Part shown: piece after piece, positions 28,166 to 36,950 of the stretch
Numbering within the stretch: position 1 is the first letter of the stretch
How the letters are laid out: every line of letters starts with the position of its first letter
Assembly (NCBI GenBank): GCA_964441775.1
Contig: CAYTVL010000012.1
Location: 62,001 to 126,000 of the forward strand
Reading direction: 5' to 3'
DNA: 64,000 nucleotides
Source: SYOC01 sp964441775
Lineage (GTDB): Bacteria > Desulfobacterota > Binatia > Bin18
Translations under genes and position numbers: made by a program
Notes under the pieces: generated by a model
Databases searched by the model: none
What the model was told of the DNA's origin: nothing
What the model saw: only the letters and a program-made list of their open reading frames with translations

Positions 28166-30644
28166 TGAAACGAGGGCGTCGGCGCCGCCGGAGCACACGC
28201 CGCAGGGTGAAGCACTTTCCCTCTCGGCGTTGCAAGAAGCCATCCGTCGCCACGTGCGCTACTCGCTGGGAAAAGAGTGGCGACAACTCTCGGGCTACGA
28301 TCTCTTTACTGCAGCAGCGCTCGCCGTGCGCGAGCTGTTGGTAGATCAAATGTTGGAGACGGAGGCCCGGTATCAACAAGCCAACGCGAAACGGTTGTAT
28401 TATCTGTCCATTGAGTTTCTCATGGGGCGGGCGCTGAGAAACAACTTAGATAATCTCGGGCTGTTCGAGCTGTGCGAGCGAGCCTTGCACGAGATGGGAG
28501 TTGATATTGCGGATGTAGAGGAGAATGAACCTGACGCCGCGCTTGGCAACGGCGGGCTTGGTCGGCTGGCGGCGTGCTTCTTGGACTCGTTGGCGACGTT
28601 GGGAATGCCGGGCTACGGGTATGGCATTCGTTATGAATACGGTCTGTTCAAGCAAGAAATTCACAATGGATATCAGAGAGAAAAGCCGGACAACTGGCTG
28701 GTCTACGGCACGCCCTGGGAAATCGAGCGGGTTGATGAAGCCTGTCTGATTCCGGTCTATGGGCGCATTGAGCATGCGCTCGATCGCAGCGGTCAGTACA
28801 ATCCCATGTGGATGGATTGGCAAATTCTCGTTGGTGTTCCTCACGATTTGCCCATCGTTGGATACGGCGGACGCACGGTCAATTATTTGCGGCTCTACTC
28901 CGCCAGATCCTCGGCTGATTTCGACGTGCAGATTTTTAACACGGGCGATTATATCAAGGCCATGGAGCGGAAGATCGCCTCGGAAACCATTACGAAGGTG
29001 CTCTATCCTTCCGATAGCATCGTGGCCGGCCAAGAGCTGCGTCTGCTGCAGGAATACTTTTTGGTCGCGTGCGCCATCCGGGACATTATCAAGCGGTATG
29101 TGCAAACCCATGCGACCTTCGAGGCGTTTTCCTCTCAAGTCGCAATCCAACTCAACGATACGCACCCTGCTGTAGCGGTGGCGGAATTGATGCGTGCGCT
29201 CATCGACGAGAATGATCTTTCCTGGGAACAAGCGTGGACCATCACTCAGGAGACGTTTGGGTATACGAACCACACCTTGCTGCCGGAAGCCCTGGAGAAA
29301 TGGCCGGTCTCTCTCTTTGAGCGCGTCTTGCCGCGTCACTTGCAGATTATCCGCGAGATCAATCACCGCTTTCTCGCGCAGGCGCGAGAGGTGTGGCCCG
29401 ATGATGACGAACGACTCCAGCGCGTCTCTATTATCACTAGTGGAGATCATCCCCAGGTGCGCATGGGGCATCTGGCGATGATCGGCAGCCACTCGGTGAA
29501 TGGCGTTTCCGCGCTGCATACGGAGTTGGTGAAATCGACGCTCGTTCCCGAATTCTTTCACCTGTGGCCGGAGCGGTTTAATAATAAGACCAACGGCATT
29601 ACCCAGCGGCGCTGGTTACGACAAGCCAACCCGCTGCTGGCGCAGTTGCTCAGTCGAACCATCGGGGACGAGTGGATTACGAACCTCGATGCGCTGCAGG
29701 CGCTGGAGCCGTATGCAAGGGACGGCGGATTTCAGCACGAATTCCTCCGCATCAAGCACGCCAATAAAGAACGGCTGGCTGCGGTGATAAAGGACTTGAC
29801 GAGAGTGACAGTCGATCCAGCTTCTCTCTTTGACGTGCAAGTCAAGCGTATTCACGAATACAAGCGGCAGCTCCTCAACGCGTTGCATATCATTCATGAG
29901 TATCTGTGCCTGATCGAGGATCACACGGAGCCGCTCGCGCCCCGGACCTACATCTTTGCCGGGAAAGCGGCGCCGGGCTATTGGGCCGCCAAGCAACTGA
30001 TTAAACTGATTAACAATGTAGGCAGGGTGATCAACGCCGATGCTCGGGTGGGAGGGCGCATCAAAGTCGTGTTTATCCCCGATTACCGCGTCTCTCTCGC
30101 GGAAAAAATCATCCCGGCTGCGGATTTAAGCGAACAGATTTCCACGGCTGGAAAAGAAGCGTCGGGCACGGGCAACATGAAGTTTGCGTTGAACGGCGCG
30201 TTGACGATGGGGACATTAGATGGAGCCAACATCGAAATCATGGAAGAGGTGGAAGACGAGAATATCTTCATCTTTGGCTTGCAGGCTCACGACGTCCAAG
30301 CCATGCGCGCGCCAGGAGTCTATCAACCCAAAGAGCGCTACGAGCACAATCCAGCACTAAAACGTATCCTGGATGCTCTGTGCTCCGACCTGTTTTGTCG
30401 CGAAGAACCGGACTTGTTTAAGTGGATTTATCACGCCTTAGTGGACCAAGGTGACGAGTATTTCCATCTTGCGGATCTCCCCTCTTATCTCGAAGCTCAG
30501 GGACGCGCAGGGACGGTATTCAACACTCCGTCTGTGTGGGCGCGCAAAGCGATCTACAATGTCGCGCGCATCGGGAAATTCTCTAGCGATCGCACGATCC
30601 GGGAGTACGCGAGGGATATCTGGCGAATTGAAAGCATTCTCTAG
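28149..30644 (+). CDS. glgP: Glycogen/alpha-glucan phosphorylase
   Basis: It releases glucose 1-phosphate from glycogen or maltodextrin. The sequence is full length for the bacterial family (831 residues). Conserved blocks include YYLSIEFLMGRALRNNL, the ENEPDAALGNGGLGRLAAC substrate site and EASGTGNMKFALNGALTMGT with the PLP-binding lysine K678. The ATG lies inside the STAS gene (17-base overlap), which implies translational coupling. Glucose phosphate from this reaction could enter the pentose phosphate genes encoded divergently. Confidence 0.97.
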   Translation: MPSGNSETRASAPPEHTPQGEALSLSALQEAIRRHVRYSLGKEWRQLSGYDLFTAAALAVRELLVDQMLETEARYQQANAKRLYYLSIEFLMGRALRNNLDNLGLFELCERALHEMGVDIADVEENEPDAALGNGGLGRLAACFLDSLATLGMPGYGYGIRYEYGLFKQEIHNGYQREKPDNWLVYGTPWEIERVDEACLIPVYGRIEHALDRSGQYNPMWMDWQILVGVPHDLPIVGYGGRTVNYLRLYSARSSADFDVQIFNTGDYIKAMERKIASETITKVLYPSDSIVAGQELRLLQEYFLVACAIRDIIKRYVQTHATFEAFSSQVAIQLNDTHPAVAVAELMRALIDENDLSWEQAWTITQETFGYTNHTLLPEALEKWPVSLFERVLPRHLQIIREINHRFLAQAREVWPDDDERLQRVSIITSGDHPQVRMGHLAMIGSHSVNGVSALHTELVKSTLVPEFFHLWPERFNNKTNGITQRRWLRQANPLLAQLLSRTIGDEWITNLDALQALEPYARDGGFQHEFLRIKHANKERLAAVIKDLTRVTVDPASLFDVQVKRIHEYKRQLLNALHIIHEYLCLIEDHTEPLAPRTYIFAGKAAPGYWAAKQLIKLINNVGRVINADARVGGRIKVVFIPDYRVSLAEKIIPAADLSEQISTAGKEASGTGNMKFALNGALTMGTLDGANIEIMEEVEDENIFIFGLQAHDVQAMRAPGVYQPKERYEHNPALKRILDALCSDLFCREEPDLFKWIYHALVDQGDEYFHLADLPSYLEAQGRAGTVFNTPSVWARKAIYNVARIGKFSSDRTIREYARDIWRIESIL

Positions 30645-30679
30645 CGGAACCTGCAACGAAGGATGAGTGGTGTGGGACT

Positions 30680-33445
30680 ATGATTCTCTCAAGCATCCTC
30701 ATGATCGATCCTGACAAAGTTGACCGGGATCTCAGCTTCTTGATGCAGTGTTTCCGTGAGATCCTCGAAGAAGAAGGCGAGGAGCAATTAGCCAAATATC
30801 TGCCGTGGCAGGAGGACACGACGTTTCCCGTTGATCGTAAACCCTCGGAGCGGCTTGCCCAAGCGTACTCCATCGCTTTTCAGTTGCTGAGCATGGTGGA
30901 GCAAAACGCCGCCGTTCAACGCCAACGTCACACTGAGTCGGAGCAGGGCCTGGCGGCGATGCAAGCCTTGTGGGGACAATGTCTCCAACAAATCGAGGAG
31001 CGTGGAATCAACGACCGGCAGATTGCGGACGCCTTGCCTCGGATCCAGATTGAACTCGTGCTCACGGCGCATCCAACGGAAGCAAAACGTACGATCGTCC
31101 TGGAACATCACCGCAGGCTCTATCTCCTATTGGTGAAACGCGAGAACCAGGTGTGGACGCCCTATGAACAACACGCCATCCGCGAAGAAATCAAAACGGT
31201 GCTGACCCTGCTCTGGCGCACCGGTGAAATCTTCTTGCAAAAGCCCGAGGTTGCCTCCGAGCGGCGCAACCTCATGCACTATCTGTACGCGGTGTTTCCC
31301 GAGGTGCTTCCCGTTTTAGACCTGCGTTTACGGCAAGCCTGGGCCTTTTGCGGGTTCGATGCAAACTTGTTGCGTTCTTCAAGGAACCTTCCGCAATTTC
31401 GGTTAGGAACCTGGGTCGGTGGTGATCGTGATGGTCATCCGCTGGTCACTGCTGAAGTAACGCGCGAGACACTAGCGGACCTCCGCGAACATGCCTTGCG
31501 ACTGCTCCGGCGCCAATTAATGGACCTTGCTCATCAACTCAGCTTGTCTGATCACTTTCAGCACCCGTCTCCCGCGCTGAGCGGCGCTATTACCCGTTTG
31601 GCGGAGCAGTTTGGGGAACGCGAGCGGGGCATGATACGCCAGGATCCTGAAGAATCCTGGCGATACCTGGTGAATCTCATGGCGGCGAGACTGCCTGGGG
31701 GTGGCCAGCGAGAAGAGGGGGGCGCGCGTCAGATCATAAATTGTTATCAACGTACGTCTGAACTCCTCGACGATCTCTCCCTTTTATATGATTCGCTCGT
31801 TGAAGTCGGCGTCTGGCGTCTCGCTGATAACGCCGTGCAGCCTGTCATGCGTGCCGTGCAAACCTTTGGGTTCCACCTGGCGTCCTTGGATATACGGCAA
31901 AACAGCCGCTTCCACGACCTGGCGGTTGCTCAACTCCTGACCGCCGCCGGTCAAGCGCATACTGATTTTCCCGCTTGGGATGAGGAGCGACGGTTGGAGT
32001 TCCTCAATCAGGAACTAGCTTCGCCGCGCCCTTTCCTGCGGGCCGACATGCAGGCAGGAGCCGAAGCCGACGCCGTATTGAGCAGTTACCGGGTCCTGGT
32101 CGACCACTTGCGCAACTACGGTTGCTATGGACTCGGGGCGTTGATCGTGAGCATGACGCGAAAAGCGTCAGATCTCCTCAGCGTGTATCTCTTCGCCCGA
32201 GAAGTTGGACTAACCACCACTCTGCCAGATGGGCTCGCGTGCCAATTGCCCGTCGTGCCGCTGTTCGAGACGATTGACGACTTGCGGCGCAGCCCGGAGA
32301 TTATGCGAGCCTTTCTCACTCATCCGATGACGCGCCGCAGCCTGGAAGAGCAGCGCCGTCAGGTTGGCGGCGACCGCTTAGTGCAACAAGTGATGGTCGG
32401 TTACAGCGACAGCAATAAAGATGGAGGCATTTTCGCCAGCTTGTGGTTCCTCTACCGCGCCCAGGAAGCGCTCACACGCGTCGGACGAGAAACCGGAGTG
32501 CGGTTGTGCTTCTTTCATGGACGCGGCGGAACGCCGAGCCGGGGCGGGGGACCGGAGCATCGTTTCGTAAAATCCATGCCCCACGGCGCACTCAATGGCC
32601 ATCTCCACGTGACCGAACAAGGAGAAACGATCGCTCAGAAATACGCCAACCGCATCATGGCTGTTTACAATTTAGAGACGATAGTGGCTGGGGTGACTCG
32701 CGCCACACTGCTGGATTGGCATTGTCCCGAGCCGCGCCACCCGCTGGAAGGCGCGATGGATTGGTTAGCCGAACAGAGCTGCCGCACGTACGCTAGCCTT
32801 TTGCAGACAGAGGGCTTTCTCACGTTCTTTCGGCAAGCTACGCCTATCGATGTCATCGAGGAGAGCCGGATCGGTTCGCGTCCGGCTCGTCGCACCGGAC
32901 GTCCTTCGCTGGCTGATTTACGGGCGATTCCGTGGGTGTTTAGTTGGGGACAGGCCCGTTTTTACTTGTCTGGTTGGTATGGCGTGGGCAGCGCCTTGGA
33001 GGCGTTGGTCGCGTACAATCCAGAGCAATTTGCTTGTCTCCAGCGTTCTCTGTATACGTGGGCGCCGTTGCACTACCTGCTGAGCAACGCCGCCACCAGT
33101 ATCGCCGCCGCGGATCGCGACGTCATGCGCGACTACGCCATGTGCGTCGAAGACGCCAGTCTGCGAGAGCGCGTCTTTACAAAAATCACCGAAGAATTTG
33201 ACCGCACCCGCGCGATGTTGGAACGGGTCTACGGCGGGCCACTGTCTGAGCGCCGCCCCAATATTCATGGCATGGTCCACATGCGCAAAGAAGCGCTGCG
33301 TGTACTCCATCGTCAACAGATTACCTTATTGCGCCAGTGGCGGGACTTGCGTCAACGCGGTGAAGCGGAAGACGCGGCGGCTCTGCTACCGCATCTCTTG
33401 TTAACCGTGAACGCCATTGCCGGCGGGTTGGGAACTACTGGATGA
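30680..33445 (+). CDS. ppc: Phosphoenolpyruvate carboxylase
   Basis: It carboxylates PEP to oxaloacetate, replenishing the TCA cycle. The 921 residues are the usual size. The catalytic histidine H131 lies in VLTAHPTEAKR. The second signature VMVGYSDSNKDGG and FHGRGGTPSRGGGP (usually GGTVGRGGGP) are present. The C-terminus ends NAIAGGLGTTG, close to the typical 'GI..G.RNTG' end. It starts 35 bases after glgP on the same strand, so it is likely the last gene of the signalling/glycogen transcript. Confidence 0.97.
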   Translation: MILSSILMIDPDKVDRDLSFLMQCFREILEEEGEEQLAKYLPWQEDTTFPVDRKPSERLAQAYSIAFQLLSMVEQNAAVQRQRHTESEQGLAAMQALWGQCLQQIEERGINDRQIADALPRIQIELVLTAHPTEAKRTIVLEHHRRLYLLLVKRENQVWTPYEQHAIREEIKTVLTLLWRTGEIFLQKPEVASERRNLMHYLYAVFPEVLPVLDLRLRQAWAFCGFDANLLRSSRNLPQFRLGTWVGGDRDGHPLVTAEVTRETLADLREHALRLLRRQLMDLAHQLSLSDHFQHPSPALSGAITRLAEQFGERERGMIRQDPEESWRYLVNLMAARLPGGGQREEGGARQIINCYQRTSELLDDLSLLYDSLVEVGVWRLADNAVQPVMRAVQTFGFHLASLDIRQNSRFHDLAVAQLLTAAGQAHTDFPAWDEERRLEFLNQELASPRPFLRADMQAGAEADAVLSSYRVLVDHLRNYGCYGLGALIVSMTRKASDLLSVYLFAREVGLTTTLPDGLACQLPVVPLFETIDDLRRSPEIMRAFLTHPMTRRSLEEQRRQVGGDRLVQQVMVGYSDSNKDGGIFASLWFLYRAQEALTRVGRETGVRLCFFHGRGGTPSRGGGPEHRFVKSMPHGALNGHLHVTEQGETIAQKYANRIMAVYNLETIVAGVTRATLLDWHCPEPRHPLEGAMDWLAEQSCRTYASLLQTEGFLTFFRQATPIDVIEESRIGSRPARRTGRPSLADLRAIPWVFSWGQARFYLSGWYGVGSALEALVAYNPEQFACLQRSLYTWAPLHYLLSNAATSIAAADRDVMRDYAMCVEDASLRERVFTKITEEFDRTRAMLERVYGGPLSERRPNIHGMVHMRKEALRVLHRQQITLLRQWRDLRQRGEAEDAAALLPHLLLTVNAIAGGLGTTG

Positions 33446-33522
33446 GAGAGACGACGTGTAGGCGTCGCCCGTAGGTTAGCATTTTATTTGGTGTGGAAGT
33501 TCTTGGGTTTTGCGTATGGCTC

Positions 33523-34404
33523 TTATTCCTCAATGCGCGCCACGGCGACGCTGACTTGCAACTCGTGCTGCATGCCGCCCACGATGGTTCCTTTCAAGGG
33601 CGCGACGTCGCCATAATCGCGCCCCCACGCCGCCACGATATGCTGCCCTGATGGCATGAGGTTATTCGTCGGATCAAAATCCACCCAACCGAGTTCCGGA
33701 CAGTAGACCGACACCCACGCATGAGAAGCGGCGGCGCCGACAAGTTGTGTCTGTCCCTCCGACGGGCGCGTTTCCAGGTATCCGCTCACGTACCGGGCCG
33801 CGAACCCAAGTGAGCGCAGGCAAGCGATGGCGAAATGAGCAAAGTCCTGACACACCCCGCGCTTGTGAGCAAACACTTCGTGCACGGGCGTCGCCACCGT
33901 CGTACATTCCGCATCATAAGTAAACTCGGTAAAAATCCGGCGCATGAGATCTTGCACTGCCGAGAGGAATGGACGGTCGGGTGTAAACGAAAGATCCGCG
34001 TATTGCGCAAAGGCTTCGTGCGTGTCGATCAGAGAGGAGGCAAGCAGAAACTGCCGCGCCTCCAGCGAGCCGCGGTTGATCTCTTGACGAACATGGGTCC
34101 GCACGTCTTCCCATCTCGGCGTATCTTCAAGCTGTGGAGGAGGCAAGGGAGAAAGTTCTACTTCACTCTGTGCGGTCGCCTGCAAAAGGGTGTGCGGCTC
34201 CTCGATGGAAAAATACACCACTCGGTTGCCAAAGAAATCCTTCCGTTCATGGTAGACCTGTGGCTTCGGAGAAATCTGAAGCCACGCATCCACACAACGT
34301 TGGGTAGCAAGGCTGCGCGGAAGCAGATGCGCTTCGTTGTGGCACAGGGGGACGGCCTCCCTATAACGATACTGGGTGGTGTGAGTAATACTATAGCGGA
34401 TCAC
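33523..34404 (-). CDS. Transglutaminase-like cysteine protease
   Basis: A 293-residue protein with the bacterial transglutaminase N-terminal beta domain (MIRYSITHTTQYRY...) and a papain-like core. The catalytic triad is C185 in HKRGVCQDFAHF, H228 in ASHAWVSV and D244 in VDFDPTNN. No signal peptide is present, so it acts in the cytoplasm. Bacterial members act as proteases or amide-bond-modifying enzymes. The GTG start overlaps the stop of the ATP-grasp gene (GTGA). It is last in a three-gene overlapping operon. Confidence 0.93.
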   Translation of the reverse strand: MIRYSITHTTQYRYREAVPLCHNEAHLLPRSLATQRCVDAWLQISPKPQVYHERKDFFGNRVVYFSIEEPHTLLQATAQSEVELSPLPPPQLEDTPRWEDVRTHVRQEINRGSLEARQFLLASSLIDTHEAFAQYADLSFTPDRPFLSAVQDLMRRIFTEFTYDAECTTVATPVHEVFAHKRGVCQDFAHFAIACLRSLGFAARYVSGYLETRPSEGQTQLVGAAASHAWVSVYCPELGWVDFDPTNNLMPSGQHIVAAWGRDYGDVAPLKGTIVGGMQHELQVSVAVARIEE

Positions 34405-36950
34405 TGAATATCCATGAGCTGTTGCGGTACGTCGGTCTGCCGGAAATAACTTAATGTGATGGCCTCAGAGAGCGAGCGCAGCAGGTAGTCTAGCCGCGTC
34501 AGGAGCTGATCTAACAGTTCACGTCCTTCTCCGCCCTGGGGCGCGGATAAGAGACGGTCCAGCTCCGCCAGACGCAGCAGTGTGAGAGCTTCCAACATTG
34601 ACCGTTCTTCGGGGCTGCGTTGTGACAGAATCGTTTTCTGCGGCAGCAACGTCAGATGTTTTTGTAGGCGCACGAGCTGATAGGCGACGGAGCGGGGAGC
34701 CCCTTCATCTAATAAGAGCAGATCCAACACTGGAGCGGCCTGGAGCGAAGCGCGATAGCGTCGCCGATACGTCACTACATTATCCGTCATGGTCAAAAGC
34801 GCTTCCCAGAGAGCATGTTCGGATTCCTCGTCCACGAAGCAGACCGTGCGGAGCACGCCGACGCTAAACAGCGCTCGTTCAAGACGACGCCCCATATCCA
34901 GAAAACGCCAGCCATACCCGCGACTCATACGCTCGGTGGTCAAGCCGGTAAGCGCTGCGAGTCCGAATATCACCTGCTCCAAGCCAGTCATAGCCGCGCT
35001 TGCTTGCAACGGTTGCTCCGAGAACACATAGGAGAGGTTGTTCGCCACTCGCCAGCTATCATCAGAGAGGCGATCCCGTACGGAACGCGCGGTGAGCAGC
35101 ATGCTTTGCAAGGTATACTGGATGCTGCCGGGTCTCTGCCCATTGAGAATAATATCAAGCAGTTCATCTTCCGGGGCGGCGAAGCGCGGCCCTGCGCCTT
35201 CTCCAATGAAGCCCGGATAGGTCGAGGTGACGTGCGTCAGCATACGCAGCAACACCGGCAACATGACGTCATCGTGTAGAGCGTTTGCTTCAACCAACCG
35301 CAGAAATATCGTTCGTAGGAGGCGGGCGGTGTCTTCCGCCCGTTCAGCGTAGCGACCTAACCAAAAGAGATTATCCGCTATACGACCAGGCACTTCACCT
35401 CGCGAACGGATGACATCCACCGCGGCTGACACCGGTAAAAGACTGAGGTCGCGTTCCGGCTCGGACGCCAGCACCCAGGTGTCTTTGCTCACGCCGCCCC
35501 GCTGGTTTGAGACCACCCAAGTGTCTGAGCTAGGAGAGACGCGCGTGAGCCCTCCGGGCATCACCACATACGAGTCATTGTAGGCGGTGAGAAAGGTGCG
35601 GAGCACCATAGGGCGAGGGACCAAAGCCTGATCGTGCAGCATCGGCGTGGTAGAAAGCGCAATGGGCTCTTGTCCCACAAACAGGTGGGGCTGCGCGCGA
35701 ATCTGCTCGGCCACGCGCTCTCGCTCCGCCGTACTTAAATGTTCGCCAAACACCGTGGCCGTGCTCGGGTGTGGGAAGATGGGCTTGATAACGAGGCGGT
35801 CGAGATGCTCTAGCACGTACGTCAGCTCCGTCTCACCTCCGCACCACCAGGTCGCCACCGACGGCAAGCGGAGTTCTTGCCCCAGCAGGCGACGGGCCAA
35901 GTGAGGAAGAAAAGCCATCAGCGCTGGATTTTCTAATACGCCGCTGCCTAACGGATTAACAACAGCAACATGTCCGAGGCGCGCGGCTTGCAGCAAACCG
36001 GGAACACCCAACAGTGAGTCCACACGGAATTCAAGAGGATCGCAGAATGTGTCATCCATACGGCGCAGAATCACATCCACCTGTTGGAGTCCATCGACCG
36101 TACTAAGCCACACCCTGCCGTCGCGCACCATGAGATCTTCGCCTTGCACCAGCAAGAAGCCAAGGTAATTCGCTAAATAGGCATGCTCAAAATACGCTTC
36201 GTTGCCCGGCCCCGGGGTTAAGAGGACGATGCGCGGATTGTCCCGCCGTTGCGGCGCCAGGCTGCTTAGTGTTGTGCGCAGCGCACGAAAAAAAAGGGCG
36301 AGTTGGTGGACATGCGAATCGCGGTAGAGACTGGGGATGACGCGTGACAACACGATGCGGTTCTCCAGTGCATAGCCTGAGCCGGACGGCGCTTGCGTGC
36401 GGTCGCCGATCACCCAAACGCCGCCATCCGGCGCGCGGGCGAGGTCTACGGCGTACAGTGGAAGATAACTATTCCCAGCCGGCCGCACCCCAGCGCACGG
36501 TAAAAGAAACCCAGGATGAGCGTAAGCGATTTCCGGCGGCAGTAAGCCGCGTGCGATCAGCGTGCGTGGTCCATACAAGTCCGCGAGAATGAGATTCAGG
36601 AGTTCAGCCCGTTGGATCAGCCCCCGTTCTATTGTGCTCCATTCCTCGCTCGTCATGAGAACGGGAACGACATCGAACTCCCATAGGCGAGTCACGCCGC
36701 GAGGATCATCATACACATTGTACGTGACCCCGTTTTCCCGGAGCAGGCGTTTGGCTTCGAGCTGGCGCCGTAGGAGTTCCTGCGCGCCAAGTTTCTCCAG
36801 GGAGTGAAGCAAGTAGCCCCAATGAGGACGCACGCTCCCCGTCGTCAAGCACATCTCGTCGTAGGAACTCATCACAGGCGAATACGTCATCGGCGAGTAC
36901 GTCATCCTGTCGGAAGCAAGCGGAGCGCTCTGAGAAAGATCAACACTCAT
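34401..36950 (-). CDS. Circularly permuted ATP-grasp ligase fused to alpha-E domain
   Basis: An 849-residue fusion. Residues about 30-500 match the circularly permuted ATP-grasp type 2 family (blocks YNVYDDPRGVTRLWEFD, LTPGPGNEAYFEHAYLA and VVNPLGSGVLENPALMAFLP). From about 512 the alpha-E domain begins with the characteristic EVPGRIADNLFWLGRYAERAEDTARLL and is all-helical to the end. Elsewhere the two halves are often separate adjacent genes; here they are one polypeptide. ATP-grasp enzymes form peptide-like amide bonds. Comparative work by the Aravind group predicted that these ATP-grasp/alpha-E/transglutaminase clusters make and process a peptide or peptide tag, but no substrate is established to my knowledge. 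Confidence 0.92.
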   Translation of the reverse strand: MSVDLSQSAPLASDRMTYSPMTYSPVMSSYDEMCLTTGSVRPHWGYLLHSLEKLGAQELLRRQLEAKRLLRENGVTYNVYDDPRGVTRLWEFDVVPVLMTSEEWSTIERGLIQRAELLNLILADLYGPRTLIARGLLPPEIAYAHPGFLLPCAGVRPAGNSYLPLYAVDLARAPDGGVWVIGDRTQAPSGSGYALENRIVLSRVIPSLYRDSHVHQLALFFRALRTTLSSLAPQRRDNPRIVLLTPGPGNEAYFEHAYLANYLGFLLVQGEDLMVRDGRVWLSTVDGLQQVDVILRRMDDTFCDPLEFRVDSLLGVPGLLQAARLGHVAVVNPLGSGVLENPALMAFLPHLARRLLGQELRLPSVATWWCGGETELTYVLEHLDRLVIKPIFPHPSTATVFGEHLSTAERERVAEQIRAQPHLFVGQEPIALSTTPMLHDQALVPRPMVLRTFLTAYNDSYVVMPGGLTRVSPSSDTWVVSNQRGGVSKDTWVLASEPERDLSLLPVSAAVDVIRSRGEVPGRIADNLFWLGRYAERAEDTARLLRTIFLRLVEANALHDDVMLPVLLRMLTHVTSTYPGFIGEGAGPRFAAPEDELLDIILNGQRPGSIQYTLQSMLLTARSVRDRLSDDSWRVANNLSYVFSEQPLQASAAMTGLEQVIFGLAALTGLTTERMSRGYGWRFLDMGRRLERALFSVGVLRTVCFVDEESEHALWEALLTMTDNVVTYRRRYRASLQAAPVLDLLLLDEGAPRSVAYQLVRLQKHLTLLPQKTILSQRSPEERSMLEALTLLRLAELDRLLSAPQGGEGRELLDQLLTRLDYLLRSLSEAITLSYFRQTDVPQQLMDIQ

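Noticed and set aside
28446..29561. A 371-codon minus-strand frame
   Set aside because: It lies wholly inside glgP, which has all family motifs on the plus strand.
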